Part shown: positions 53,001 to 64,000 of the stretch, piece after piece
How the letters are laid out: each line of letters starts with the position of its first letter
Position numbering within the stretch: position 1 is the stretch's first letter
DNA from: Polydrusus tereticollis
Taxonomy: Eukaryota > Arthropoda > Insecta > Coleoptera > Curculionidae
Assembly: GCA_963920685.1 (NCBI GenBank)
Contig: OY987329.1
Span: 65,758,024 to 65,822,023, forward strand
Direction: 5' to 3'
Length of the DNA stretch: 64,000 bases
Translations under genes and position numbers: made by a program
Notes under the pieces: generated by a model
Database searches by the model: none
The model's input: the letters and a program-made list of their open reading frames with translations, nothing else
Told to the model about the DNA's origin: nothing

Positions 53001-55760
53001 TAGAACCAAACTTAATATTGGTGGTATATTTTGTAAAAATATACCGATTTTAACGGTCGTCTGGAGCAGTTACAATACTTTTTCAAGCATTTGGGTGCAA
53101 TATAATTTAAAAATATAATTATTCCTAGGTGGATTTCTTTGTAGGGACCGCTTCCAACTGCGTATTAAATATTGTTGACGCTTTATTTAATTTAGCAGAA
53201 TATTTCTACTTTGTGGTTAAATAGAATTTTATGTCTGGATTTTATTTAGATTATTACACCTTTTTGCAACAAATGCACTTGCTTAATTTTCCTTTAGTTG
53301 CCTATACTGTTATGATTTCCTATAATTTACCAAGATGTTATAATTTATTTAAAACATTTTGTGAAATGTGCGTTTGAAATCTGACAACATGATTTAATCT
53401 TTATTCGCTTAGATTCGTATCAAAATGTAATTTAAATCGGAGTAGAATGATTCTTGATAAAATATACAAAACAAGAAACTTGCTAAAATGTTTTAACACA
53501 AGATTTACGATCCCATTAGGCAATATCAACCAATTCAATTGCAATTGATTAGCTACAGTCGTGCTTTGTGAATCGATAGGTATAGACACGCTTTACTGTT
53601 GAGATCGGGGTCAAAGAACTGAAGCAGAAAACAATACTTTTCAGCTAAATGTTTGAATATTTTTTCTATAGTGATATCGAATAACGTTTCTATTTCCGTA
53701 GATTTATATAAAACTGGGGTATGACCAAACTAACCACTGAAATAATTAAATGCAATAATTAAATTTGTTATAATTACAAAAACGCAAATAAAAACAGTAA
53801 GTTGAATTTTTTAGCAATCTAGTTTCATTAAAAATAAAAAGGATAACTATATAGCATATCAGAGAGAGCCGACAGAAAACTGCAGAGTGCAGATTACTAA
53901 CTTGAAATGATGTAAAAATTAATATTTCCTATTTAATTCCTGCTACGTTTAATAAAATTTCTAAAGTAAATCATTGTAGCCACAGTAACCCGTTACCATT
54001 TCATTTTAAAGAAATTGTCTCACTATTTTTTGCCAATTTTTCTTTTCAGATCATGCTACTGGACTAATCGTGGAAGGAGAGTAACTTGACACTGGCGTGG
54101 TGGCGTTATCATATTATTTCTTATCAAGTTAGCTTTTTCCTTGAACCTTTAGTATTTAGCTCTAGTCTCTATTAAACTAACCTAACCCAAACAATAATCT
54201 TTAGTCTAGAAACTCCATAAATGGCCTAGCTAGCAATGCAATAGGGTGTGAACACCATTAAAGACATTACAATAATTGTTGTGTTCATACTCTATGTATT
54301 GCTCTTTAAGCCATTTATGGAATTTCTGGGTTGAAGATGATTGTTTAGTTAAATATAGTCGAAACGGGTCTTCAAAATAAGTTTGGCTTTGCTTGCCTAT
54401 TGAAGAAATTAAAATTAAGGTAACATTGCTCGACATACCCTTCATGGCATATTTTATATGGAGGACAACTCGTATGTTTTATTCGATCGTTTGATATTTC
54501 TGAATTTTCTTGTTTGGCTAATTTTAGTCCCGTTAAATGGAAATATTCCCAACGTGACAGGAAAGCATTAACATCTTAGACAAGTAAAAAAGAGGGATAT
54601 TTTTTTAAATGTGACTTAGACTGCGATTATGTTCGAGCTGCGAAAAACGATAAGGGAGGTAACTAGCGTCAATGCATATAATGAAACTAGTGAGGCTTAC
54701 CTAAGAAAGCACATATAAAGTATGTAACACCAGAGAAAAATAATCAAAAAGTGGTCGTCGTTTATATCAGTCTCAAACTAAATTTATCTATCCCAAAAAA
54801 CATCGGAACAAGGAGCTGCGGTAGTACGAAACCCATTATTGCATCTTTGTATATTGCCAACGTTCCCGCCGATAAGACTTGGACCAACACTCCTACTACT
54901 ACTACTTTTTTTTTATCAGTTTTGTTTTGCTATGAAAAATTAATATAATATTTTAAAGTCTCCATGCTTACTTGTGCAGATCAAGATAAATACCACTGCG
55001 CTAGGACGGTAACAAGAAATGCTATGATGTGTAAAGTCCCACTTAAAACAATGTAGATATGCTTATTCTAAGAAATATTTCACAAGTTTCTTTGATATGC
55101 AGGCTTGCCTAATTAGTGTTACTTTAACTCAGGTTATTTTTAATAAAAACGAAATTGATTCGTGACACGAAGATTCACCGACTTTACATTTTATCAAAAT
55201 TCCAGCCTTCAAACACAAATTGGGTCGTTTATTTTAAATCTGGCAAATCTTTTAAAATAAAGTTTTCAGCTCAGGTCGTATTAGAAAAAATCACGGTCCA
55301 GGGCAAAAATTTTAATTAACATACTTTTACGAAAATATCGCCGTACATACCGTTTTACCTTTTGCCGTAGTTGGCAGCCTTGTAATGTAAAATCTAATTT
55401 GAATGTCAAATATTTACATTTCACACCAGCAAAAATTAAAACAGTGACGAGGAAAAACTAGGACGAAGGTTATGTTTTGTTAACTAATATTTTTTTATTT
55501 ACTTATTATAAAATATGCGCCATAGAAATGCTAATTTGTAAGCATCTTATAAAAATCTCTAAAATAGCTGTAGGATAAATTATACCGCCATAGGGAACAC
55601 AATATTTGCATCTCAATATCATTTCAAATATGTATATTTTAATCTTGTACTTTTTGTTCTCCTGGACTCAATATTTCTGATATAAATATTACTGATCTTC
55701 CAACAGCTGATCCAGTGTCTAAATTCACACTGCTTGGAGAGTGTGAGGGTGTGTTAAAGG
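53001..55760. other. unassigned stretch
   Basis: AT-rich. The 71-codon frame at 54230-54445 (minus) has no recognisable motif. Otherwise nothing beyond the possible acceptor near 54050. Confidence 0.35.
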
Positions 55761-55764
55761 AGTG

Positions 55765-56240
55765 AATGCAACACACGCTTTTCGCCGATGACACAACAGC
55801 AACGAACTATTGCTAAGTAGGGATCAAATAATTAGGATGGTACTTCCGATCAGAAACCTGGACGGAATTCTTGGAGTGCATGTGGACCGGCCACAGATAT
55901 GGGATACCCATATTCGCTTGGTTGGATCGAAACTGGTAGGAAGCCTGAATCTCCTCCGTGGCGTTATTTCAGCATATTTATCTCGTATCCCACCCTCGTC
56001 ATTCTTTTGGCGCTGACCGTCTTTTCGGTTTGCAGAGGAAATCCATTCGAATTCTGGCCGATTTGTGGAGGATTGAAGGCGTGCCTTCATGAATCTGGGT
56101 ATACTCACTCCTTCAGCCATTTTCATCATGGAATCATGTTATACATAAAAATCCAACCGGCAACTCTATAGAACACAAAAATATTTGTCAATATGAGACA
56201 CGAAATAGACATTGTACCAGACTTTGTACATTGTTTTAAC
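55765..56240 (+). pseudogene. Jockey/CR1-type LINE fragment
   Basis: HTLFADDTTATNY (reverse transcriptase FADD box) at about 55773-55812 is followed, after an internal deletion, by NLDGILGVHVDRPQIWDTHI and LVGSLNLLRGVISAYLS. After frame changes come RAFMNLGILTPSAIFIMES and a segment like RHEIDIVPDF. This order (FADD, then LGVxxD..L.W..HI, then the C-terminal 'LGILT..' region) is that of Jockey/CR1-like reverse transcriptases. Stops and frame changes throughout. A dead fragment without recognisable ends. Confidence 0.65.
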
Positions 56241-56510
56241 AAATTACAGAGTAGATGAAGAATCTCCCATTTCATACTTTTAAAGGAAAAACTTGTGGCT
56301 TCCTCGATGAAAATAGTTTCTATAGCATCAATGAATTTTTAAATTTTGATTTTAATGTGTAGTATGTTTAATATAATTATGTACATTCTTAAATTTTATA
56401 AATTTTGAACATTTTAAATTGTGACGTTATGTGAATTGCTAAATGTAATATTAACATGAATAAAGACTTAAATTAAAGTATTGCCATTTTAGGCATAAGT
56501 TTTGGTATAA

Positions 56511-57095
56511 TACCGGGTGTTTCATAATTGAATGCTAATCATTGAGGGTCTTAATTCTAAGATGATTTTAAGACAAAAAGTTTATATCAATACTTAATGA
56601 TCCGTAATTACAAGGGCGCATTCTGAACCAAATTCAAGTAGAGAAGTTCATATAAACATGTGTCCTAGAAAGTTTAGTTTCAAGATACAGGGTGTCAAAG
56701 TTTAAAAAAAAATCGGTTTTTTATTAATATCTCAAAGATCCTTTTGCCGATTTTGATGAAATTTCAGATGTCAGTGTTCTTCGTTGTAATAAGATGCTAA
56801 GTTAACTAGATAATAATTATGGGTTCCAGTGGCGTCCCGGGGAGCAGTCCCACGAACAATATTGACAAAAAAATTTACGCCACTGACTTGTTTAAAAATT
56901 TTATATTGTTTTCGGGTTAGGCAGCTAAAAATACAACTTTTCTGTCTCTTGATATTTTTCGTATCGTACTTCGTCTTCGAGAAAAAAAATAAAAGCCACT
57001 TCATTGCACGTCAAAAAATTATTTTTCTTGAAAACCAGACTTTTTAGGACACATGTGAATGTGAATTACGGCCCATTATTAAGTAACACCCTGTA
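56511..57095. mobile_element. non-autonomous mariner-like element
   Basis: The element 56513-57093 is bounded by TACCGGGTGTT on the left and AACACCCTGTA on the right. An inner inverted pair, ACATGTGTCCTAGAAAG (about 56658) with CTTTTTAGGACACATGT (about 57040), supports the pairing. Its middle shares CCAGTGGCGTCCCGGGG and neighbouring sequence with the arms of the element at 2838-4831, so both belong to one family. No transposase. Confidence 0.7.
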
Positions 57096-57458
57096 TACTT
57101 AGGTCCAAAGCCACTTTAATTTTGAGATACACTCTATCCCTAAAAGAGAATTAGGCTAACCAACAAAAAAGCAGCCAAATTAGTCGACGTATTTCACAGA
57201 TAAAACTTACTGTAAACAACAGAAAGTGGCAAAAGATCAATTTTTATTTTCGACGAAAAAACAGATTACAGGGAAAGACAGTGTTGATAATAATGTGGAG
57301 GATGACAGTGATGCCTCTTTCCAGATTTGCACCTCGGAAAATTAATTGATTTTTTATTTATTTATTTGCTGAATACAGTGAGAACCTAAAGGTTGGAACA
57401 AATTCATTTAAAATTTATGGGCTTTTTTTGAAAAAAAGCTCAGACCTGTTAATTTTTT

Positions 57459-58519
57459 ATGGTACGCTTAAGTGATAGAGAGCGAATAAAAATATTAATA
57501 ATTATTGGTTATGGAGAATGCGCACACAAATGGAAGTTTGCAAACCCTTAAATAACAAGTATCCTCGCAGAGAACCGTTATCTCGATCTACTGTCAGTAA
57601 AATAGAGAGATTTAGGTCACGTTAGGGAAAATTATACCAAAGGTCGACCTGCGGTATTAGGAGATATACAACTAAATGTGTTATCGTCGGTTCAAGAAGA
57701 CCAACATAAGGCGAGTAGTACTATTGCTTTGGAAAACCATATCTGCAAAACAACCGTCCTAAAGTATTTAGACAAAAATAAATTCCATCCTTACAAAGTC
57801 CAATTGGTTAATGAAGTCACTGAAGATGATTCAGACAGAAGAGCTTGCGAGATAATGATGAATATGTGCAATAATCATCCACTGTTTTCGAAACGAATTG
57901 TATTTTCGGATCAAGCAACGTTTTGTTTGAATAGAAGTATAAACAAACAAAACTGTCGGTATTGGGTTACAGAAAATCCACGCTGAATTATGGAATGTCA
58001 CACCCAATATCCTTAGAAAGTTAATGTTTGGGCCGGCATTGTTGAGAATAGAATTTTGGGACCCTTTATTATTGGCGGAAGTTTGACAGGTGAAACATGT
58101 TTAGAAATTTTAGAAAATTATTTAGTACCGCGGCTTGCCACATTATACCCTAATCCAGAAGATCCTGATGCACCGAACAATTTCTTGTGGGTATCAGCAA
58201 GACGGAGCTCCGGCCCATTACACCCGCCGTGTACGGGAGTACCTTAATACAGTTTTCCCAAACCATGGATTGGCCGACAAGGTCCAATTAAATGGCCGGC
58301 CAGATCTCCAGATTTAACCCCTTTAGATTTTTTTTAAATCTTAAGTCTAAGGTATATGTTAACCGCCCAAATAATATTGAGGATTTAAAGAACAGAATAG
58401 GAGGTGAAACAAGATTGATAGAACCTTACGTCGTTAATAACGATCTGCAAGAATTTGAAGATCGTCTCGAGTACTGCCAGACTGTTGGTGGAGGTCATTT
58501 CCAACATTTGACAAAGTGA
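57459..58519 (+). pseudogene. mariner-like transposase pseudogene
   Basis: The ATG at 57459 starts MVRLSDRERIKILIIIGYGE (helix-turn-helix). After several shifts the frame continues from about 57678: TTVLKYLDKNKFHPYKVQLV, then RIVFSDQATFCLNRSINKQN (first D, with DEA changed to DQA). Later come VNVWAGIVENRILGPFIIGG, a frame-shifted QQDGAPAHYTRRVREYLNTV (second D), RPDLQI and a frame-shifted LDFF region (third D). It ends at TGA 58517-58519 after VGGGHFQHLTK. At least five lesions. Upstream termini of its own element were not clear. Confidence 0.82.
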
Positions 58520-59560
58520 CTTTTAGTTTCTTTTGAGTTTTCTTTTCTTTTCGCTAATAAATAATGTGTTGCTGTTTTAAGTTAAAACACAGATTTCTCG
58601 CAAACGGTTGAATTTAAGTGTATGACATAATATTTTATGAAATATGTTTAGAATTTGATGCAGAATCCAAAAAAAAATATTATAAAATAGAGATCCATTT
58701 AAAAAAATAAGTAAACCGTCATAACTTGTTTTTGGGATAAACTGTACACATAAAATAAGCTTCAAAAAATGCACAATACAAATAAAAAACTGAGGGCTCC
58801 GAGCGTTCTAAAAAAAAACACGTGAATTTTAAATCAGTTTTTTCCAACCTTCACGTTCTCACTGTATATATTTTTTATATATATTGTATTTACTTCGTTT
58901 GTTTAACATACTTTAATTTGAATGTTTACTTTTTAATATTTCTGTTTTTCGTTCCCATAATTATGTTTCCAAAATTTGCTGAAATACTGACTGAAATAAT
59001 GTAACAACACTACAAATTTCAACGAAAGTAACGACAAATAAGAAAACTTATCATCAGCTGTTGGATGCAAGTATGTTTACATTAAAATTTAATTCATTCT
59101 TAAAACAGTAACTAAATCACCTTGACATACCCATTTCGCGTATGGATATTTAGATTAATAATTAAGTATTTCACTTACGTAAAATTTAACTTATGCGTTT
59201 TAGAATGAGGTAATTGAATGTGTAGTGGGCGAAAAACTATCTACATTAAGCGTGACACTAGAAACATGAGTATCACATAATATGCTCAATTGTACATCTA
59301 TTCATTAGTTTAATAATCATTGATTAATAAAAGTCTCCACGTATATTTAAACAGGAAAAAAACTATTGTGAGAATATTTAAGTACTTACTACGTTTTAAT
59401 TGATTTTTGTCATATTTGTGAACCTGAAAAACGGTGCTATGGGTTTGTCAAAAAGCTTTATGAAAAAAGTAATAAAAAACTTAAACTGTCTTTTATCCGT
59501 TTGTACGCAGGTATACACTTATGCATTTGTCTTGCCGTTTACAGCAGTAACAATTAAAAA
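58520..59560. other. unassigned AT-rich stretch
   Basis: CTCACTGTATATA at 58857-58869 could be a worn mariner right end of the preceding pseudogene. Nothing else seen. Confidence 0.35.
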
Positions 59561-59587
59561 AGGGCGGCCAAAGTTTTAACGAAGGTA

Positions 59588-61185
59588 ACGAGTGATTTTT
59601 AATTATTTTGCTCAAGGGAGGCCATGCATTTTAAAAGCATCATGGCCGTACTGCGTAGATAAGATGACATGATTGTTTTATGACATTTACGTCTTATTTG
59701 AATTTGTGTATTTGTAAAGTTTAAAAATTGGAGAAATTTTGTAATTTTTGCAGTTACTTGAAGGTAGGTTACTATTGCTTTAACTAATATTTCTCCAGGG
59801 AGTCGTATTTTGACTATTATAAAGTGCTATTTACAGGATATGATTTAATTTTTTTTTTTTTTTTTATTTTTCAGCGTATCAAGTTTTGGTGAAGCTTTGT
59901 TGCCGGATTGAAAGTTCTACAGTAAAAATGTTTAGTGAAGCACAAAAAATTTTTATTGTTGAAAGTTTTTTTAGAAATGGAAACAAAATAGGCGGTGTGT
60001 GGAATTACTCTATGCATGACTGCTTTGATGAATTTCGAACCGAGTTTCCTGATGTTGCGGTGACCTTTCATAATTTTCGTACTGGGTCACAATACCTAAT
60101 TGATAAATTTCGTCAGACTGGTTCTGTTCAACATAAAAAAGGGGCTGGAAGACCAACGAAACGATCGAATGAGGTTATTGAAGAAGCGCGACAAATTATG
60201 GAAAATAATCCTTCAACTTCTATTAGGCATTTATCTCAACAAATTCAGCAAACGGATTTATGCTACAGTACATGTCAAACACTTTTGAAAAAGGATCTGC
60301 ATCTATACCCTTATCGTGTTACGACTATTCATGAACTCCTTCCCAATGACGTTCCCCAAAGACTTAATTTTTGTGAATGGTTTTTAAACAATTTTCAAGA
60401 AGAAAATAGTGGTGCTTTTGAAAAAACATTTTTTACCGATGAGGCTTATTTTTATTTATCAGGCTATGTTAATTCACAAAATATGCGAATGTGGAATACG
60501 CAAAATCCGCATGTTTTTGTAGAAAGACCTCTTCAAGTTGGTGTGTGGGCAGCAATTAGTTCTAGAAGAATAGTAGGCCCAATTTACTTTGATGGCACAA
60601 TTAGAGCTGAGAGATATCGGATCGAAATTCTGACAACATTTATTAATGAGCTTCACGATGATGAATTGCGGGAAGGTTACTTCCAACAAGATGGCGCTAC
60701 ACCTCATGTAACCAGAGAAAATTTTAATTTTTTAAGTGAATTTTTTGAAAACAGAGTTATAAGCCGAAATACGCAACAAATATGGCCACCTCGTTCCTGC
60801 GTTTTAACACCCTGCGATTGTGGCCTTTTATAAAAAAATCCATTTATCGAACACCAATTGAGGATATAAATGATCTTAAACGAAGGATTTCAGAAAAAAT
60901 TGCCGAAATTAATAATTCTCCAAACGTATTGGTTAATGTGTCTCTGAGGGTAAGAAGAAACATCAGAAGGTGTCTAGAAGTAGGAGGCGGCCATATAAAG
61001 TAGACTTTCAAAGTAAGATAGCTCAGGATTTTATATTACATACCGTCAAAAAACATTATTTTAGGTTTTCAACGTGACAACGCTGCTTTCTTGCAAATTC
61101 GCCCTATGATTTAATCTACGCGCTACTGCTACACTATGTATACTGGGTCACAGCTGACCTTGAGCAAAATAATTAATAATCACTC
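59588..61185 (+). mobile_element. mariner-like element bounded by ~31-bp inverted repeats
   Basis: AACGAGTGATTTTTAATTAT and the adjoining TTTTGCTCAAGG (59588-59619) are matched in inverse at 61153-61185 (CCTTGAGCAAAATAATTAAT and AATCACTCGTT) with about one difference. A nearly intact transposase lies between them. These repeats may be subterminal, because the CAGGGTG-type tip of other copies is not visible (TACTGGGTCACAG at 61141 is the closest). Exact ends uncertain. Confidence 0.6.
59928..61003 (+). pseudogene. mariner-like transposase, one frameshift near the end
   Basis: The start at 59928 (MFSEAQKIFIVESFFRNGNK) is chosen over an in-frame ATG at 59886 because relatives begin here. Helix-turn-helix in residues ~5-70 ending RQTGSVQHKK; GRP motif; then LYPYRVTTIHEL, TFFTDEAYFYLSGYVNSQNM (first D, ~residue 171), VGVWAAISSRRIVGPIYFDG, GYFQQDGATPHVTRE (second D, ~254) and PPRSCVLTPCD (third D, ~296). 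Just after that the frame shifts by one base near 60820 and goes on as WPFIKKSIYRTPIEDINDLK to the natural end VGGGHIK at 61003. The usual SPDLTPLD reads SCVLTPCD. One lesion only, so a young copy. Confidence 0.87.
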
Positions 61186-61189
61186 GTTA

Positions 61190-62312
61190 TAAATGGATAT
61201 TAGGTGTTTGACTTGCAGTAATAAACTCAGAGTAGCAACCTTAATTAATGCCTGTAGGTTTTACTGAGACACTCATGAGATCTTTATTTCAAAATAGTTT
61301 AATTCCTAAATGGATACTCTGTATGTGGAATGTTTATTTTTGATGATTAATACCAGCTCATCGGTAATACGAGCAAATATAACGGAGTTTTTGATCTCAG
61401 ACGATTAATTAAATCGCCGTGTTGGAATATTGACGACCTACATGCGAAGCGAACAAATTCGGTTACGAAACACGAATATGTAACATAAGCATTTTATAAT
61501 CTGAGTTAGAGTAAAACATCGAAAAAGTCACCTGTGCATATTTAATTTGCATTTATTAATTTTTTTAAATCCCTTGACATTTCTGACAAAGATCATTAAA
61601 CAGCTACAGCATGGAACATTATGCATGTTTGACGAAAAATAATTAAAAATATAAAAGTTTCTGTGTTTTTTAATGTATTTTTGGATTTACCACCATTTTC
61701 GTAGCACGGGTTATCAAGGTTTCCTTTCAGGAAAAATTAATATAATATATAGACCCATAAAAGTATTTAGGTTTATAATGCATTTCCTGATTTATTATAC
61801 CCGTCAGCTAGAATAAAAATTTAAATTGAATACCTATGTAAATAAAATACATAACATAATTTAAATATATAGGTAAAGTCGAGGGTAAGGTTTCCAACTT
61901 GGTACATTTTCTAATACCATTTTACGGCAATCCTATTAACGATGTTTATTTCTTCAGCTCTTTTATCTACATTCATTATAAGTAAATTAAGTTACTATTA
62001 GAATATTATAAGTACATGGTGATTTTCTACAATACAAATAGTAAACCTGGCTCTTATTTACAAAACGTAATTTACAAATCTATAGTAAAATAATACCCTA
62101 CTACAGGATACAGGGAAAATTACAAATTTTTACAAATAGCAAAAATTGAAAAACGTGTTTTGGTTTTTATTGACGTATAAATTAACAAATTTGAGAAACG
62201 ATTAAAAATATCGAAAGAACATTCGGAGTTTAATAAAAATTAACAGGAAGTTTAACTTTTAAATATTTTTCAGGTGTCAGGCATTAGGTCTAGAAATTAA
62301 AATTATTTGGAA
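61190..62312. other. unassigned AT-rich stretch
   Basis: No coding region or terminus recognised. Confidence 0.4.
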
Positions 62313-62314
62313 TT

Positions 62315-62500
62315 ATACACGGAGTTCCAAATAGTTTTGGTTTATCGAACAAACTTTTTATTTTTAAATAGAGCACTCTGTATATTATGATGTTTTCGGA
62401 TTTCTTGACCGATTCCAAGAAAATTTTGTATGACATATCATATGTCAAAATTTAATAGTTTTTCAGTTATTAACGATTTTTCTGCCGATATGACTGCACA
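62315..62500 (+). mobile_element. mariner-end fragment
   Basis: TACACGGAGTTCCAAATAG, followed by AGAGCACTCTGTATA and ATATCATATGTCAAAATTT, resembles a worn left arm of a mariner-type element. No right end. Confidence 0.35.
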
Positions 62501-62934
62501 ACAACTGCCGATATATCTCTATCTCTATAAATTATGATAAGAGTTTTTTTTAAATAACGTTTTTTAAATAATTATGCTAGCTAACACATTTTATTTTCAA
62601 TTATGTTTTATTCAACCCCCCTAACTTGGCAACAAGCTAATGCAGCAATAAAATTTACAAAATTAAATCACTTATAGCGGCGTTTTTGAGAGATCACTAG
62701 TAAAGAGAACAAACGTCAACTCATTTTTTCCGGGCTTTTACAATGTCTTTCCAACCCTAGTTAAATTTTAATTCTTTGACGCCTTTAAAATATTTTACGA
62801 ATATTAAACTAAGACCTATAGTAAGTCGGGTCGCGCCACTGTCGTTGTTTACGACTAAGAAGACAGGTGGCCATGCACATCCCCTTTTCTCCGTTGATGG
62901 GTAACGGCGTTGACATCGACAGGAGAGAAAAAAT

Positions 62935-63275
62935 AATTTTATTTCTGACCGGTATATTATTAGCTTATAACGTCTTAGTTACGCGGGAATTATAAGGGTC
63001 ATAACTCCCTTGGGATATTAAGAAAAATTTGACATAAAATCAAACGATTGACATCTAATGTCAATTTGATTGTCATCTATTGAAACATTTATTCCACTTT
63101 AAAAATAAACAAAATGTTACTAAAATCGGTCAGAAATAAAATTATCTATGTATCACTGGAATTCTAAGGGTCTCAATTACCTCGGGCAATTGCTGTCCCT
63201 CGGGCCAAAGGCCCTCGGGACGTAAACTTTGCCCTCGGTACTTAAGACCATTATAATTCCCTAGATACATAAATA
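62935..63275. repeat. nested foldback with CpG-rich CCTCGGGC core
   Basis: An outer inverted pair, AATTTTATTTCTGACCGGTA (62934) with ATCGGTCAGAAATAAAATT (about 63125), overlaps a second palindrome, GGAATTCTAAGGGTCT (63159) with AGACCATTATAATTCC (about 63246-63261). The core between the latter is GC-rich (CCTCGGGC, GCCCTCGGGAC, GCCCTCGG). Similar in style to the foldbacks at 9639-9768 and 14353-14483. No coding content. Confidence 0.45.
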
Positions 63276-63279
63276 ACTA

Positions 63280-64000
63280 TTATATCATTTATTTTTCTTT
63301 TTTCTAAAAAAGTGTTAGAGAACTCGTATGAAATGGCATTTCCTAATTCCTACTTGTTGTTATGGAATATACTATTAAAAGTAATAATAAGCTTCTGCTT
63401 TAACTGGACGAAGAAACAGTAAATGCATCTCCTTTACAGTTGAAACGGCCGTTTTTTGCTGGTGCATCATTAGTTCCACCTGACTAAAATCACATGAATC
63501 TAATTAAGATTACGAGATTCGAAAAGTCAAAACAAAGTCTAAGTTCATAAACGTCAAAATTTTCGTAGCTACCGTTCGGACTTAATAATAATAACAGCTA
63601 TCCCCAATTACTTACCGCCAACACGAAAGTACGATAAATACGGCCCTGAAACGAACAGTTTTTAGGATTAAATTGAATTGCAAGGCACAAAAAGATTTAA
63701 AAACAGATTAAAGTTGACAGATCGAAACTGAAATTGAAAAATGACTTTGATATCAATGAACAACTCTCCAAATATGTTTGTCTCTGTCTAGCACGTTACT
63801 CTGAATTCGAGACGTATTGCGCAACCCCGGAGAAGCTCAATTATGTTTTTTTTCACTTTTAATGCTATAATAAATAAAGATGTAGTGTCGTAAATCACGT
63901 TGTCTCTTGATCGTATGTCCATGACGCACAGGCAAAGAACGACCGTTTCGACAGTATGTATATTATGCACAGAAATCCCGTGGCACAAGTTCAAAGGGGA
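63280..64000. other. unassigned AT-rich end of window
   Basis: Nothing recognised; the 68-codon minus frame at 63788-63994 has no motif. Confidence 0.4.

Noticed and set aside
54230..54445. 71-codon minus frame
   Set aside because: Protein-like in places but with no family motif, no neighbouring transposon ends and no splice context.

Overview
This window looks like AT-rich nuclear DNA from an insect, most plausibly a beetle. That rests on the density and type of its transposons: a BEL/Pao retrotransposon, many mariner-like elements whose ends read TACAGGGTG, hAT elements with 8-bp target duplications, RTE-type LINE ends, and PIF/Harbinger and pogo/Tigger remnants. No complete host gene is visible. 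The only good host-gene candidate is the first exon of a THAP-domain protein at 13197-13285. A few GC-rich, exon-like patches (6850-6976, 7640-7870, 28200-28275, 52515-52885) stand out from the AT-rich background.

Layout: 0-5 kb holds a degraded mariner-like remnant with inverted repeats, a tRNA-derived SINE, and an internally deleted mariner-like element (2838-4831) with a second TIR element (3269-3711) inside it. 5-7.3 kb holds two hAT-type elements with exact 8-bp target duplications: one built of AATCGATT-rich arrays (5028-6224), the other carrying a GC-rich exon-like segment (6734-7276). 7.3-19 kb is mostly unassigned and holds the THAP exon, an RTE-type reverse transcriptase fragment, a pogo/Tigger fragment and palindromic CpG-rich foldbacks. 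18959-24864 is a nearly complete BEL/Pao element with LTRs, a tRNA-Tyr-type primer site and gag-pol, spoiled by one frameshift and one stop. 25-31 kb holds a mariner transposase pseudogene with a LINE end joined to it, a TTAA-flanked foldback, and a Tc1/mariner-like transposase split by a 955-bp TIR element.

37.4-41.8 kb is an apparently perfect 2,178-bp tandem duplication. Each copy has a ~250-bp insert bounded by ATT repeats that contains a type I hammerhead ribozyme fold next to a multi-hairpin region. 42.4-44.1 kb is a degraded hAT element. 45.3-47.9 kb and 49.4-51.4 kb are two related long-TIR mariner-like elements; the second has a 193-bp GT-AG intron in its transposase where the first has none. 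51.8-52.5 kb is a PIF/Harbinger remnant, 55.8-56.2 kb a LINE fragment, and 56.5-61.2 kb three more mariner-like pieces, one with a nearly intact transposase.

These are independent and often nested selfish elements, not a pathway. The most unusual signals are the hammerhead-bearing element, the hAT element with a captured exon-like segment, and the intron presence/absence between the two long-TIR elements. All similarity calls come from reading motifs by eye, with no database search.
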